Source of the DNA: Myxococcales bacterium
GTDB taxonomy: Bacteria > Myxococcota_A > Polyangia > Polyangiales > JADJMO01
Direction: 5' to 3'
Length of the DNA: 64,000 nucleotides
NCBI GenBank assembly: GCA_016709545.1
Contig: JADJMO010000005.1
Coordinates: 279,737-343,736, forward strand
This document shows positions 26,254 to 36,648 of this stretch, one piece after another (positions within the stretch are counted from its first letter, which is position 1; the number at the start of each line of letters is the position of its first letter). The position numbers and the translations under genes were made by a program. The notes beneath the pieces were generated by a model. It was given only the letters and a program-made list of their open reading frames with translations. It was not told where the DNA came from and made no database searches.

Positions 26254-26957
26254 CAGGTCACCGGCGGCGTCAGCCGGAGCATGTCTTCGGCGAGCGTGTC
26301 GCGGATGTAGCGGATGGTCTTCTCGCGCAGGGCGGACTTGGTCTTGGCGTAGGCGTCGCGGGGCAGCGAGGCGAGGCGGGTCGCGTGGGCGTGCGCGGCG
26401 GTGGCGAGCGCGGCCTCGTCGCCGACGAGCTCGTCGAGCCAGCCCGCGTCGACGCCCGCCTCGGGGTCGACGACGGTGGCGAACAGCGTGGAGCGGATCA
26501 GGTGGCGGGGCTCGAGGCGATCGCGCGCGAGCTCCATCGCGAGGATGGGCACCGGCATGCCGATCTGCACCTCGTTGAGGCCGACGCGGAACGCGGAGCC
26601 GCGCACCGAGATGCGGTAGTCACCGGTGAGCACGACGAGGGCCCCACCCGCGAGCGCGTGGCCGGTCGATGCGATGACCAGCGGGAGCGGGAGCGCGTAG
26701 AGCCGCAAGAGGAGCTGCGCACCGCGGGACACGAGGGCGCGGGCCTGCTCGACGCCGGCCATCATCTGGCGGAGGTCGAAGCCGGCGCAGAACTTCCCGG
26801 GGCGTCCGGTGAGCACCACCGCGGCGGCCTCGCGCTCGGCCCGGTCGAGCGCCTCGTCGAGCGCATCCATCATCGCGTTGGACAGGGCGTTGGCCTTGCC
26901 ATCGTCCATGCGCAGGATCGCGACGTTGCCGGAAAGCTCGTACTGGACGGTGCTCAT
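26253..26957 (-). CDS. Enoyl-CoA hydratase/isomerase (crotonase) family protein
   Basis: The 234-aa protein has crotonase features: GKFCAGFDLRQM, the oxyanion-hole stretch GHALAGGALVVLTGDYRIS, and GLNEVQIGMPVP with the second catalytic-type Glu. It acts on an acyl-CoA thioester; hydratase versus isomerase cannot be decided. It is shorter than standard crotonases (about 260 aa) and ends in a basic C-terminus. It is the first gene of the unit with aroA, sharing one base at the junction (TGATG). Confidence 0.88.
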   Translation of the reverse strand: MSTVQYELSGNVAILRMDDGKANALSNAMMDALDEALDRAEREAAAVVLTGRPGKFCAGFDLRQMMAGVEQARALVSRGAQLLLRLYALPLPLVIASTGHALAGGALVVLTGDYRISVRGSAFRVGLNEVQIGMPVPILAMELARDRLEPRHLIRSTLFATVVDPEAGVDAGWLDELVGDEAALATAAHAHATRLASLPRDAYAKTKSALREKTIRYIRDTLAEDMLRLTPPVT

Positions 26958-27002
26958 GGCGAGCGAGGCTAGCGGCCTCGCCGGGGGAATCCAACGCGCG
27001 CT

Positions 27003-27347
27003 TCAGTAGAGGAGGCAGGGCTTCGGCCCGGCGTCGGGCGGCTTGGGCCCGAGACACGGGACCGGTGCCGCGTCGGGCGCCGGCGGGACCAGGCACGGAA
27101 CGGGCGACGCAGCGTCGGTCGCGAACGACGGGTCCAGGACCTCGCTGAGGCACGGGTGCGGCGCGGCCTCGGGGACGCTCGTGTCGCTCACCCCGGTGTC
27201 TGTCGCGCCCGTGTCCTTGCTCTCGTGCTCGACCGCGGTGACCTGCAGGCACGGCGCGGGGCGCTCGCAGCCGATCGACGTGGCCGAGAGCGCCGCAGCC
27301 ACGAAGCGCGCGCGACGCTGGAGGATGCGTCGGCGCGCGTCGCTCAT
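27003..27347 (-). CDS. PCL-repeat lipoprotein
   Basis: The 114-aa protein has a basic N-terminus and a short hydrophobic stretch ending ATSIGC-ERPA, a lipoprotein signal. The mature part holds five Pro-Cys-Leu motifs (APCLQ, HPCLS, VPCLV, VPCLG, KPCLL) in Pro/Ala/Asp-rich spacers, plus a KDTGATDTGVSDT tract. Five regularly spaced cysteines could bind metal or form disulfides; no known family is recognised. It starts 3 bp after the stop of the upstream lipoprotein gene, so the two are probably co-transcribed. Confidence 0.65.
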   Translation of the reverse strand: MSDARRRILQRRARFVAAALSATSIGCERPAPCLQVTAVEHESKDTGATDTGVSDTSVPEAAPHPCLSEVLDPSFATDAASPVPCLVPPAPDAAPVPCLGPKPPDAGPKPCLLY

Positions 27348-27350
27348 GGA

Positions 27351-28403
27351 TCAGATGTTGGTGCCACCGCCGGTGGCGGGCGGCGTGGAGCCCGGCGGGG
27401 GGATGGCGGGGATGCCGCTGCCGGCCCAGCCGCTCAGGACGCCGAGCAACTGGCGCATCTGCTTCTCGTCGAGGACGAGCTGGAACTGCGCATCTTTGCC
27501 GGCGGCCTGCCCGGTGAGGTTGCGCACCAGCGGGTCGACGCCCATGAACTTGAGCATCCCCATGACGAGGAGGCTCTTCTTGAGGTTGTCGAGCCCGCTC
27601 GCCGCGGCCTGCGCCTTGGCCTCGTCGGGGTAGGTGAGCGCGCCCGAGGCGCCGAACGAGCCGTCCGGGTTGAACCGACCGCGGACCCGGACGTACTGCA
27701 CGCCCTGGATCCACGGGATGTAGCTCGTGACGGTCTTGCCGAACGACTGCTTGTTGACGTCGGAGGCGACGAGCAGCGCGTAGCCGGGCTGCGACACCCA
27801 GTCGGCCATCCACGGCGGGATCTCCCGCGTGACCGTGCCGGCCTGGATGCGGTCGAGGGCGCGCCGGATGGCGGCCTCGGTGCCGAACAGCGCCGTCTTC
27901 GGCGAGAGGATGCAGAAGCCGTTGTTGGCGACGGTGTAGAGCTTGCGCCCCGCGTAGGTGGAGGCGACCACGGTGCCGTATGGCGTGTTGAGGCCCTGCT
28001 GCGCGGCGGCCTCGATCTTGTCGGGCTTGAACGTGCCGCGGAGCACGGTGAACCAGTCCGCGCCGCTGAACGAGTACATGCCGACGTAGGCGTGGTCGAG
28101 ATCGCGCTTCACCTGGAAGTCGATCTGGGAAGCGAACGGCAGCATCTTCTCGCTGAGGGCGACGAGGTCGCCGCCGACGGTGGAGTTGGCGACCTGGCCG
28201 ACCGCGACGTAGGCAGTCATGAGTGCGCCGGCCGGCATGAGGGCCGCGGCGTCCCCGTCCACGTCGACCGGACCCGCGGCCGTGGCGGGCGCGACCACGA
28301 ACGTGGCCTGCTTCTTGGGGCAGCCCGTCGAGAGGACGGCCAGACCCAGCAACGCTGCCGTGAGGAGCCCCGACCAGGAAGAACGACGGATTCGTGCAGG
28401 CAT
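27351..28403 (-). CDS. Hypothetical lipoprotein, 350 aa
   Basis: The signal ends GLAVLSTGC-PKKQ, a good lipobox. The mature domain alternates short helices and strands (PAGALMTAYVAVGQVANSTV, RDLDHAYVGMYSFSGADWFTVLRG, GRKLYTVANNGFCILSPKTALFGT). It is reminiscent of periplasmic proteins that score model fit, but no family could be named with confidence. The C-terminus is a Pro/Gly-rich tail. It lies directly upstream of the PCL lipoprotein gene, 3 bp apart, and downstream of the pheA-like gene. Confidence 0.65.
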   Translation of the reverse strand: MPARIRRSSWSGLLTAALLGLAVLSTGCPKKQATFVVAPATAAGPVDVDGDAAALMPAGALMTAYVAVGQVANSTVGGDLVALSEKMLPFASQIDFQVKRDLDHAYVGMYSFSGADWFTVLRGTFKPDKIEAAAQQGLNTPYGTVVASTYAGRKLYTVANNGFCILSPKTALFGTEAAIRRALDRIQAGTVTREIPPWMADWVSQPGYALLVASDVNKQSFGKTVTSYIPWIQGVQYVRVRGRFNPDGSFGASGALTYPDEAKAQAAASGLDNLKKSLLVMGMLKFMGVDPLVRNLTGQAAGKDAQFQLVLDEKQMRQLLGVLSGWAGSGIPAIPPPGSTPPATGGGTNI

Positions 28404-28459
28404 TCGGTGCTCCAGGACGACTAGGACAACGGCAAGGCTGTGCGCAGGTTACACGCCTA

Positions 28460-29563
28460 CTAAGACTTCGACGGGTAGGACCCGAGGATCTTCAGCTCGC
28501 GCACCATGCGCTTGAGCTCCTCGAACGCCGTGACCAGCGGGCGGTCGGTGACGTGCCCCGCCACCTCGAGGAAGAAGCGGTACGTCTGGCCGGCGCCCGC
28601 GCTGCCGAGGGCGCGCGGACGGGACTGGATCCGGCGGAGGTTCAGGTCCTTCTTGGCGAGCGGCTCGAGCACCCGGAACAGGGCCCCGGGGGCGTCGTCG
28701 ATGGTGACCACGAGGGCCGTCATGTCCCTACCGCTCCGGGCCGAGGGGCGCGCCGCCATCACCGCGCAGCGCAGGTGCTCGCCGGTGGCGTCGGCGACGT
28801 TGCCGCGCGCCACGGTGAGCCCGAACATCTCGGCGAGGGCCGCGTTGCCGAGGGCGGCCGCGCCGTGGTCCTCCCCGGCGAGCTCGGCGGCCATGACCGG
28901 CGTGCGGGTGTCGAGCACCTTCGCGCGGGGGAGGTTCTGGGCGAGGAACTGCGCGCAGGCCGCCCGTTCGGCCGGCGCGGCGTACACCTTCTCGATGCCC
29001 TGCAGGTTGCCCGTGACGTTGAGGAGGTGGATGCGCGCGTCGGTGTCGAGCTCCTCGACGATGGAGAGCTCGGCGTCGACGATCGCGTCGAGGGTGGGCT
29101 GCAGGAGCCCCTCCTTGGCCGACTCGATGACCACGACGGCCACGTCGGCGTGCTCGCGCTCCACGAGGCCGAGGGAGCCGCGGGTGCCCTCGCACGGCAG
29201 GTACTCCGCGGAGGCGCCGAAGCGCTTGCGGGCCGCCTCGTGGGCGATCGAGCCCATCGGCCCCTCGTAGGCGACCCGCAACGGCGCCTCGAGCGCGCGC
29301 GCGGCGGCCAGGATCTCCCTGAAAATGGGGCCGATGGCGCGCTTCGGGAACTCGCCGTTGGCGGCCTTCTGCTCGATCCGCGTGACGAGCTCGCGCTCCT
29401 CCTTGGGGGAGAACCGCACGGCCGACGGGTCCTTCTCGCGGAGGGCGCGCACCTTCTTGGAGAGCTGGGCGCGCTTCTCCAGGGCCTCGATGATCGAATC
29501 GTCGACGCCTTCGATGGCACTGCGGAGTGCGTCGAGCTCACGGCGAACGGGATCCTGGCTCAT
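28460..29563 (-). CDS. pheA: PheA-like chorismate mutase / prephenate dehydratase with degenerate active sites
   Basis: The 367-aa protein has the P-protein layout: chorismate-mutase helices (1-95), prephenate-dehydratase fold (96-275, from LRVAYEGPMGSIAHEAA) and an ACT domain (280-360). The Phe-binding ACT elements are intact (GALFRVLEPL and IQSRP). The dehydratase signatures are altered: the usual (V)EN is VIES, the usual Ser/Thr-rich loop is DTRTPVMAAE, and TRF is LRC in GEHLRCAVMA. In the mutase part, K39 and R51 equivalents of E. coli are Arg and Lys or Glu. No frameshift accounts for this. It may be a divergent enzyme or a regulatory pseudoenzyme. The ATG at 29563 follows a weak ribosome-binding site. 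Confidence 0.8.
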   Translation of the reverse strand: MSQDPVRRELDALRSAIEGVDDSIIEALEKRAQLSKKVRALREKDPSAVRFSPKEERELVTRIEQKAANGEFPKRAIGPIFREILAAARALEAPLRVAYEGPMGSIAHEAARKRFGASAEYLPCEGTRGSLGLVEREHADVAVVVIESAKEGLLQPTLDAIVDAELSIVEELDTDARIHLLNVTGNLQGIEKVYAAPAERAACAQFLAQNLPRAKVLDTRTPVMAAELAGEDHGAAALGNAALAEMFGLTVARGNVADATGEHLRCAVMAARPSARSGRDMTALVVTIDDAPGALFRVLEPLAKKDLNLRRIQSRPRALGSAGAGQTYRFFLEVAGHVTDRPLVTAFEELKRMVRELKILGSYPSKS

Positions 29564-29693
29564 GGAGGGAATGTAGCAGGCTCACGAGCAAGGTCCGGGC
29601 CTGTTCGACGCCGCCGAACGCCCGGGGATTTCGCGGGGCCGTATCCAGCGCTTCACGCTGGAAGGGGCACGCGCGCGACCTTGGAGCGATGCG

Positions 29694-32119
29694 TCACTCG
29701 TCGCGGCGACGCTTGCGCTTGGACGGCTTCGCGAGCGGCAGCCCCTTGGGCGCCATGGGCGGCGCGGGCGTGCGGGCACCGCTCGCCTCCACCTGAGCGA
29801 ACACCACCCGGCCCACGCGGGTGGCCTGCGCGTCCGCGTTCTTCTGCCGTGCGCGGGCGACCTCCATCGCGCGGAGCTGCGAGCGGGTGGGCTCCTTGCC
29901 GTCACGGTGGCGCTCGTAGGTGCCATCGGAGCGGAGGGTCCACGCCTTCTGGTTGTCGGTCAGCCCCGCGACGAGCAGCTCGTCGTGGACGCGCTGGCGC
30001 ATCTGCTCGTCGAGGATCGGGAACATGAGCTCGATGCGGCGATGGAAGTTGCGCGGCATCCAGTCGGCCGACGAGACGTACATCTCGTTCTTGCCGTCGT
30101 TGCAGAACTCGAGGACGCGCGAGTGCTCGAGGAAGCGGTCGACGATCGCGCGCACGCGGATGTTCTCGCTGACCCCCTTGATGCCGGGGCGCAGGCAGCA
30201 GATGCCACGAACGATCAGGTCGATCTTCACGCCGGCCTGCGACGCGCGGTAGAGCGCCTTGATGGCGTCGATGTCCACGAGCGCGTTGAGCTTGGCGATG
30301 ATGTGCGCGGGCTTGCCCTCGCGCGCGTGGCGCGCCTCGCGCTCGATGAGCCCGAGCACGGCCTCGTGCAGGCCGAGCGGCGCGACCACCACGGCGTTCC
30401 ACTGGCGGGGCGCGCTGTACCCGGTGAGCAGGTTGAAGAGCGCCGCCGACGTCCTCGCCGATCTCGGCGCGCGGTCAGGAGCGACAGATCCGTGTAGAGC
30501 CGCGCGGTGGAGGGGTTGTAGTTGCCCGTGGAGAGGTGCACGTAGCGGACGAGCCGCGTACCCTCGCGCCGGATGACGAGGCAGGCCTTGGCGTGGGTCT
30601 TGAGGCCGATGATGCCGTAGACCACGTGCACGCCGCTGCCCTCGAGCGCGCGGGCCCACTGGATGTTGGACTCCTCGTCGAAGCGCGCCTTGAGCTCGAC
30701 GATCGCGGTGACCTGCTTGCCCTGCTCGGCGGCGCGGGCGAGCGCGCGGACGATCGGCGAGTCGCCGCTCGTGCGGTACAAGGTCTGCTTGATGGCGAGG
30801 ACCTGCGGGTCCTCGGCGGCGCGCTGGATGAGCTCGACGACCGAGTCGAACGAGTCGTACGGCTGGTGCAGCAGCACGTCGCGCTCGCGGAGCACGGTGA
30901 AGAACTCGTCGTTGTCGGGGAGATCCTTGAGGATCGGCGCGACCACGCCCTGGAACGACTCGTCGCGGAGCTCGCGCAGCTCGGTGTGGGGCACGAGCGC
31001 GAGCAGGTCGGCGATCTGCAGCGGCGAGGGGCAGGTGTAGACGTCCTGCAGCGGATCGAGCTTGAGCGCGCGGGCGAGGTAGCTCACGACGCGCGGGGCC
31101 GTGTCGCGGTGGACCGCGAGGCGCACGGCGTTGCCGCGGTCGCGGCGGCGGAGCTCCTGCTGGATCGTCTGGAGGAGATCGTCGGCCTCCTCCTCGTCGT
31201 AGGCGAGGTCCCAGTTGCGCGTGACGCGGAACGGCTGGCAGCCCTCGATCCGCTGCATGGGGAAGATCGCGGTGACATGCAGCGAGATGAGATCCTCGAG
31301 CATGAAGTAGTGTCGGCAACCGGGCGGCGCGGAGACCGGGATCAGGCGGCCGATGCCGGTGGGCACCTGCACCACGCCGAGGCCGGGGTTGGTCTCGTCG
31401 CGCACGTCGCGCAGGAACGCGACCGCGAGGTTGAGGCTCTTGTTGCGGAGGTGCGGGAACGGGTGGCCCGGATCGATCGCGAGCGGGGTGAGGATCGGGA
31501 AGACGTCGTTGAAGAAGTAGGCCTCGAGCTCCTTGCGCTGGGTGTCGTCGAGCTCGGCCGCCGACAGGATGCGCACGCAGACCTTGGCGAGCTCGGGGAG
31601 GATGTCCTTGTGCAGCGCCTCGTACGACTGGTCGACGATCTCGTGCACCTTGGTCGAGATGGCGGCGAGCTGCTCCGCCACGCTCATGCCGTCGGGCGGG
31701 AGCTCGTCGACCTCGCCGGAGACCTGCTGCTTGAGGCCGGCGACGCGCACCATGAAGAACTCGTCGAGGTTCGACGCGAGGATGCACACGAACTTGAGCC
31801 GCTCGAGCACGGGGACGGCCGGGTTGCGCCCCTCGTCGAGCACGCGCTCGTTGAACGCGAGCCACGAGAGCTCGCGGTTGCTGAACAGGCGCGGGTCGTC
31901 GAGCGACGTGGCCGCGGCCTCTGCGTTGACCGGCTTGATGGCCGCCGCGACGGTGGTGGTGGGGATGCCTGGAGGCGGCGCGGGCGCCGCCTTGGTGAGC
32001 GCAGGGCGGATGCTCTCCGGCGGCCCCTCCGCGCCCCGGCTGGCCGAACCGTTCGACGTGACGCGCTCCACCCCGGGCGGCGCGGGGGTGACGCCCTGCT
32101 CGGGACCTTCGGATTCCAC
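29694..32119 (-). CDS. ppk1: Polyphosphate kinase 1 (frameshifts near 30.46 kb)
   Basis: This enzyme polymerises ATP gamma-phosphate into polyphosphate through phosphohistidine. The start is GTG 32119, followed by about 75 low-complexity residues before the core FSNRELSWLAFNERVL. The catalytic-His region reads KTHAKACLVIRREG and YVHLSTGNYNPSTARLYTDLSLL. Reading breaks between about 30445 and 30475, where two small indels are needed to join LSLLTA to an EIGED-like segment and ALFNLLTGYS. The rest, including CCLRPGIKGVSENI and YVSSADWMPRN, runs to 29694. The C-terminal 80 residues are Lys/Arg-rich. The ygiQ gene lies 41 bp upstream, probably in the same unit. Confidence 0.92.
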
Positions 32120-32160
32120 GGTCCGACGCTAACGCGGAACCTGGGGAGTCTCCAGTGAAC

Positions 32161-34105
32161 TCACGGTGTACGACGCTGCGGGCGCCCCGACGCGGCGTTC
32201 TTGCGGGCAGCTCGCGGATCGGGCGGCGGGACGAGCGCGCGGGGGCCGTGACCGACCAGATCCAGGCGCTTGGCCTTTCGCAAAGCCTCCCGGGTGAGAT
32301 CCTGCTGGGCCGGGTCCCAGTAGAGGAGGAGCGCCTTGTGGAGCTTCTTCTCGCGGAGGTCGGTCACGGTGCGCACGGGCTGCATGGTCAGCGGGTCGAT
32401 CCCGGTGAGGTGCATGCAGGTGGCCATCGACATCGGCGTCGGGATGAAATCCTGCACCTGCCGGGGCCGCAGGTTGCGCGCCTTGAGCCAGAGGGCGAGC
32501 GACACCATGTCGGCGAGCGTGGAGCCCGGGTGACCCGAGATGAAGTACGGGATCAGGTACTGCTCCTTGCCCGCCGCCTCGCTCGCGCACGTGAACCGCT
32601 CCGCGAAGCGCTCGTAGGCGGCGATGCCCGGCTTCTTCATCTTCTCGAGCACCCGCGGGCTGACGTGCTCGGGCGCGACCGAGAGCTGCCCACCGACGTG
32701 GTGCTTGGCGAGCTCGCGCACGAACTCGGGGCTCTTCTCGGCGAGGTCGTAGCGGACGCCGCTCGCGATGAGGACCTTCTTGACGCCGGGCTGCTCGCGC
32801 ACCCGCTTCATCAGCTTGATGAGCGGGCCGTGGTCGGTCACCAGGTTCTCGCAGATGCCGGGGTGCACGCACGAGAGCTTGCGGCAGGCCTGCTCGATCG
32901 TGGGGCTCTTGCAGGTCATCTTGTACATGTTGGCGGTGGGGCCGCCGAGGTCCGACAGCACACCCTTGAAGCCGATCGAGTCGCCCATGCGCTGCAGCTC
33001 GCGCACCTCGCGCAGGATCGCTCTGCTCGCTCCGCGACTGGATGTTGCGGCCCTCGTGCTCGGTGATGCTGCAGAACGTGCAACCACCGAAGCAGCCCCG
33101 CATGGTGACCACCGAGTGCTTGATGGTGTCGTAGGCCGGGATGCGCTTGCCCTCGTAGGACCAGTGCGGCAGACGCGTGTACGGGGCGTCGTACAGCGCG
33201 TCCATCTCCGCCTCCTCGAGCGGCAACGCCGGGGGCTCGAGGTAGATCGCCTCGGGGCCGTGGGGCTGCACGATCGGGCGCCCGTTGCCCGGGTTGGTCT
33301 CGTACTGGAACGCGCGCGACATCTCGGCGAACCGCCGACAGGCCGCCTCTTCGCCCTTGCCCACCGGGGCGGCGCCGCGCACCTCCTCGAAGGGCGGGAG
33401 CAGGATGACCTTGCCGTCCTTCACGAACCGCGACGTCGGCAGGTGCTCCCACTCGCCCTTGCGCAGCACGTAGCCGGTGCCGCGCACGCCGCGGATCTGG
33501 CGGATGGACTCCCCGGCGGCGAGCCGCTGCGCGACCTCGACGACCGGGCGCTCGCCCATGCCGAAGATCAGCAGATCGACCTTGGAATCGAGCAGGATGC
33601 TGCGACGGACCGAGTCTTCCCAGTGGTCGTAGTGCGCGATGCGCCGGAGCGAGGCCTCGATGCCCCCGAGCACGAGCGGCACGCCCGGGAAGGCGCGACG
33701 GCAAAGGTTGCCGTAGACCATGCTGGCGCGGTTCGGGCGCAGGCCGACGGCGCCGTCGGGGGAGTACTGGTCCTCGCTGCGCAGCTTCTTCTGCGCGGTG
33801 AGGCGGTTGAGCATGCTGTCGAGGTTCCCCGCCGTGATGCCGACGAACAGGCGCGGGCGGCCCATCACGAGCAGGTCGTCGGTGGTCTCCCAGCGCGGCT
33901 GCGACACGATGCCGACCTTGAAGCCCGCGGCCTCGAGGCGGCGGCCGATGATCGCGGCGCCGAACGAGGGGTGGTCGACGTAGGCGTCGCCGTTGACGAG
34001 GAGGACGTCGAGCTCGGACCAACCCCGCGCCTCCATCTCGGCGCGACAGGTCGGCAAGAACGCACGCAGATCGTGCCGCGTACGCTTGAGCTTCACGAGA
34101 GACAT
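32161..34105 (-). CDS. ygiQ: YgiQ-family radical SAM protein (one-base frameshift)
   Basis: The corrected product is about 647 aa. The N-terminal half (MSLVKLKRTRHDLRAFLPTC, DAYVDHPSFGAAIIGRRLEA, GNLDSMLNRLTA) precedes the radical SAM cluster motif MRGCFGGCTFCSITEHEG (CxxxCxxC). The frame shifts near 33020 (one extra base in SRSEQ/ILREV). The C-terminal part holds VRYDLAEKSPEFVREL, QLSVAPEHVSP and QDFIPTPMSMATCMHLTGIDP. This family is widespread but its reaction is unknown. It sits just upstream of ppk1 and 11 bp after the NnrS gene, all on the minus strand. Confidence 0.92.
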
Positions 34106-34116
34106 CGCGTCGCAGT

Positions 34117-35318
34117 CTAGCCTGGCTTGCCGTCCGTGCGCGGGGTGGTCAGCAACTCCCAGTGGCTGACGGCGAAGAGGGCGAAGGCGAGGCCGAACAG
34201 GGTGCCCGCGAGGTGCAGCACGCCGAGGGAGCCGCGGCCGAGGAACGGCCCGACGACGCGCAGGAGCGCGGCGAGGGCGACGAACGCGAACGAGACGACG
34301 ACCGCGCGGGTGGGGTCAGGGGGCGGCCGGTGTGGCCGAGCGAGACCCGCGCCATCATGCCGAGCGTGGTGCAGCCGATGGCGCCCGCGGTGAGCGCGTG
34401 GAGCGCGGACGAGGCGGGGATCGCCGGGGTGAGCGCGGCACCGACGCGCAACGCGAGCCCGAGCGGCACGAAGGCGTGGCCCACGTGCAGGATCCAGAGG
34501 AGCGGGACCGCGCCGGTGTGTCGCGCGCCCCAGGTCGAGCTCCGGGCCACGGCGAGCGCGGCCGTGACGCCCGCGAGCACGGTGCCGATGGGGCGATCGG
34601 GGAAGGCGACGTCGGCGAGCACGAGCGCGGCCATGGAGATCGTCGTGGCCCAGTCGAGCGCGGGCTGGTTGCGGACGGTCTCGACCTTGGTGGCGTTGCG
34701 CGTGAACATCGGGAAGATGCGCGCGGCGACGAACAGGACGAGCAGGGTGACGACGTCGACGGCGGCGAGGCTCGCGCGGCGGCGGACGCCCGGGAGCACG
34801 CCGAGCACGTCGAGGTGCATGGCGAGGTCGGCGAGGAACATCACCGAGACCATGGCGAGCACCGGGTAGTTGCGCCGGTTCCTGGTGGCGAGGATCGGGC
34901 GGCCGATCGCGAAGGCGAGCGCGGGCAAGAACGCGAGGTCGACGGCGGCGACGAGCGGACGCGGCAACACCGCCGCCGCGGAGATCGCGACCCGGCCGGC
35001 GACGAACAGGCCGGCCAGCACGCCGAGGTGCCCGCCGACCGCGGTCTCGCGACCGGTCCAGTTGGCGACCGCGGTGAGCAGGAACCCCGCGATCACCGCG
35101 AGCGCGAAGCCGAAGATCATCTCGTGCGCGTGCCACGACATGGCGTCGAAGTAGTGGTCGGGACGGACCCGCCCGGAGAGGACCACGAGCCACAGCGGCA
35201 CGAGCAGCGCGGCGAACCCACCCGCGAGCAGGAAGAACGGCCGGAAGCCCTTGGCGAGCCAGGCGGCGACGGGCTCTGCGGGCGCGGGGGCCTCGCCGAG
35301 CAGGCGGAGCGACTTCAT
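34117..35318 (-). CDS. NnrS-family heme/copper membrane protein (one-base frameshift)
   Basis: The corrected length is about 400 aa, with roughly a dozen hydrophobic spans. Family landmarks are FRPFFLLAGGFAALLVPLWL at the N-terminus, SWHAHEMIFGFALAVIAGFL, PMFTRNATKVETVRN and GHTGRP near the C-terminus. NnrS proteins are linked to nitric-oxide stress and denitrification. The frame breaks near 34315 in a GGGGTCAGGGGG tract; the last 65 residues continue DPTRAVVVSFAFVALAALLR in another frame to the TAG at 34117. No other nitrogen-oxide gene is nearby. Confidence 0.85.
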
Positions 35319-35367
35319 CCCCTCCGAGGTAGCGCGCCGCCCTCCGTGGCGCCCTGACGAAGGTCAG

Positions 35368-35867
35368 TCAGACCAAGCGCGCGTCGTTGGCCCTGGCGAC
35401 CGCGCGCACCACGGCGCGGGCCACCCAGGCCACGATCGGGATCGCGCAGAGCACCGCCCAGAGGCCCCCGCCGCGAAGGCCGAGGTAGGCGAGCGCGAGC
35501 ACCCCGGAGGCCACGACCCAGAAGCTGTCGAGCTTGCCGATGCGGCGGAGGAACGGGAACAAGGTGATCGCGCCGATGCCGATGGCGGGCCACACGAGCA
35601 CGGTCAGGATCTGCTCGGCGAGGCCGAGCTTGCGCACGATCTCGACCGACTTCGCCGCCTCGGCGTGGGCGATGAGGAGCACCTGCGCGCGCGGGCCTCG
35701 CGGGGGAGCTCGCGCGGGACGTCCGCCTTCCTGGCGGCCGGCTCGGGCGGTAGTTGCGTCGGTACGAAGCCCGCCCGACGGTGACCGCACAGAGGACAGA
35801 TGGGCAGCGCCTGGGCGATCGGACGCCCGCAGGCCTCGCAGGGCATCGGTGGACGCAGGTGGCCCAT
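35368..35867 (-). CDS. Zinc-ribbon membrane protein (one-base frameshift)
   Basis: The N-terminus (MPCEACGRPIAQALPICPLCGHRRAGF) is a CxxC/CxxC zinc ribbon. A Pro-rich linker follows (LPPEPAARKADVPRELP). After a one-base shift near 35690, the protein continues AQVLLIAHAEAAKSVEIVRKLGLAEQILT. About three hydrophobic segments then follow (LVWPAIGIGAITLFPFL, FWVVASGVLALAYLGL, GLWAVLCAIPIVAWVAR). Two starts are possible, ATG 35867 or 35846. Corrected length is about 166 aa. Function unknown. The upstream gene ends 4 bp before the 35867 ATG, suggesting coupling. Confidence 0.6.
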
Positions 35868-35871
35868 CGGC

Positions 35872-36629
35872 TCACGCCTCGATCCAGGTGTCCTGGTTGG
35901 GCAGGCGGCCGTGGAGTTGCCGACGGAACACGGTGGCGCCTGGCTCCACCATCCCGCCGTAGTCCAGGCGCGGTGGGAAGTAGGACGCCTGATCGCGGCC
36001 CTCCTTGCCCTGGTAGTAGAGCCAGTGATCGAACTTCGCGGTCTTCGCCACGCGGCCGTCGTGCACGTGCACCGTGGGGAAGAACAGGCGGCTCGGGTCG
36101 CGGCTCGCGAAGCGGAACGCCATGGGGTGCACGCGCTGCTTGCGCCCAGGCTCGAGGCGGAACACGGCGAACCCGTGGTCCTGGTAGTCGCCGAGCTCGC
36201 TCCAGATCTCCGAAGGGAGCTGGAAGCGCGGGTCGAGCCGACCGAAGTCGCGCGGGCTCGGGACGAACGAGGCCTCGAAGGCGCCGACCTTGTGCACCAC
36301 GAGCTGCGGAGCGGGATCGAGAGCGAGAGCCCACCTTTGCTGCGCGCCGCGGGTTGCATCACCACGAACAGCGAGAGGAGCGCGTCGAAGAACGCGGGGT
36401 GATCGGCGAGGCTCACGAACTCGAGCGCGGCCTCGCCGAGCTCGGGGCGGATCGGCACCGGCAACAGCATCGCGACCTCGCCCGCCACCGAGAGCTCCAT
36501 CGAATACGCCAGCAGCTGCTGACCCCCGGGGAGCGCCCGCGCGAAGATGCTGGTGTCGGCGACGTGGACGCGCGGCGGGAAGAGGCGCGCGAGCCAGCCG
36601 ATGGGCGTGATGGGGGAGAAGCAACACAT
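35872..36629 (-). CDS. Conserved hypothetical protein (one-base frameshift)
   Basis: It starts MCCFSPITPIGWLARLFPPRVHVADTSIFARAL and runs through SMELSVAGEVAMLLPVPI and FFDALLSLFVVMQP. A one-base shift occurs near 36320. It continues VVHKVGAFEASFVPSPRDF, ELGDYQDHGFAVFRLEP and HPMAFRFASRDPSRLFFPTVHVHDG, ending NQDTWIEA. Corrected length is about 252 aa. There is no signal peptide and no membrane span. The family is not recognised. It lies in a minus-strand string with the OMP-like gene upstream and the zinc-ribbon gene downstream. Confidence 0.6.
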
Positions 36630-36648
36630 GCCCGACGGATTGTAGACC

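Noticed and set aside
29600..29693. Hairpin CCAGCG-CTTCA-CGCTGG as a terminator after ppk1.
   Set aside because: Stem is only 6 bp and no T-tract follows on either strand.
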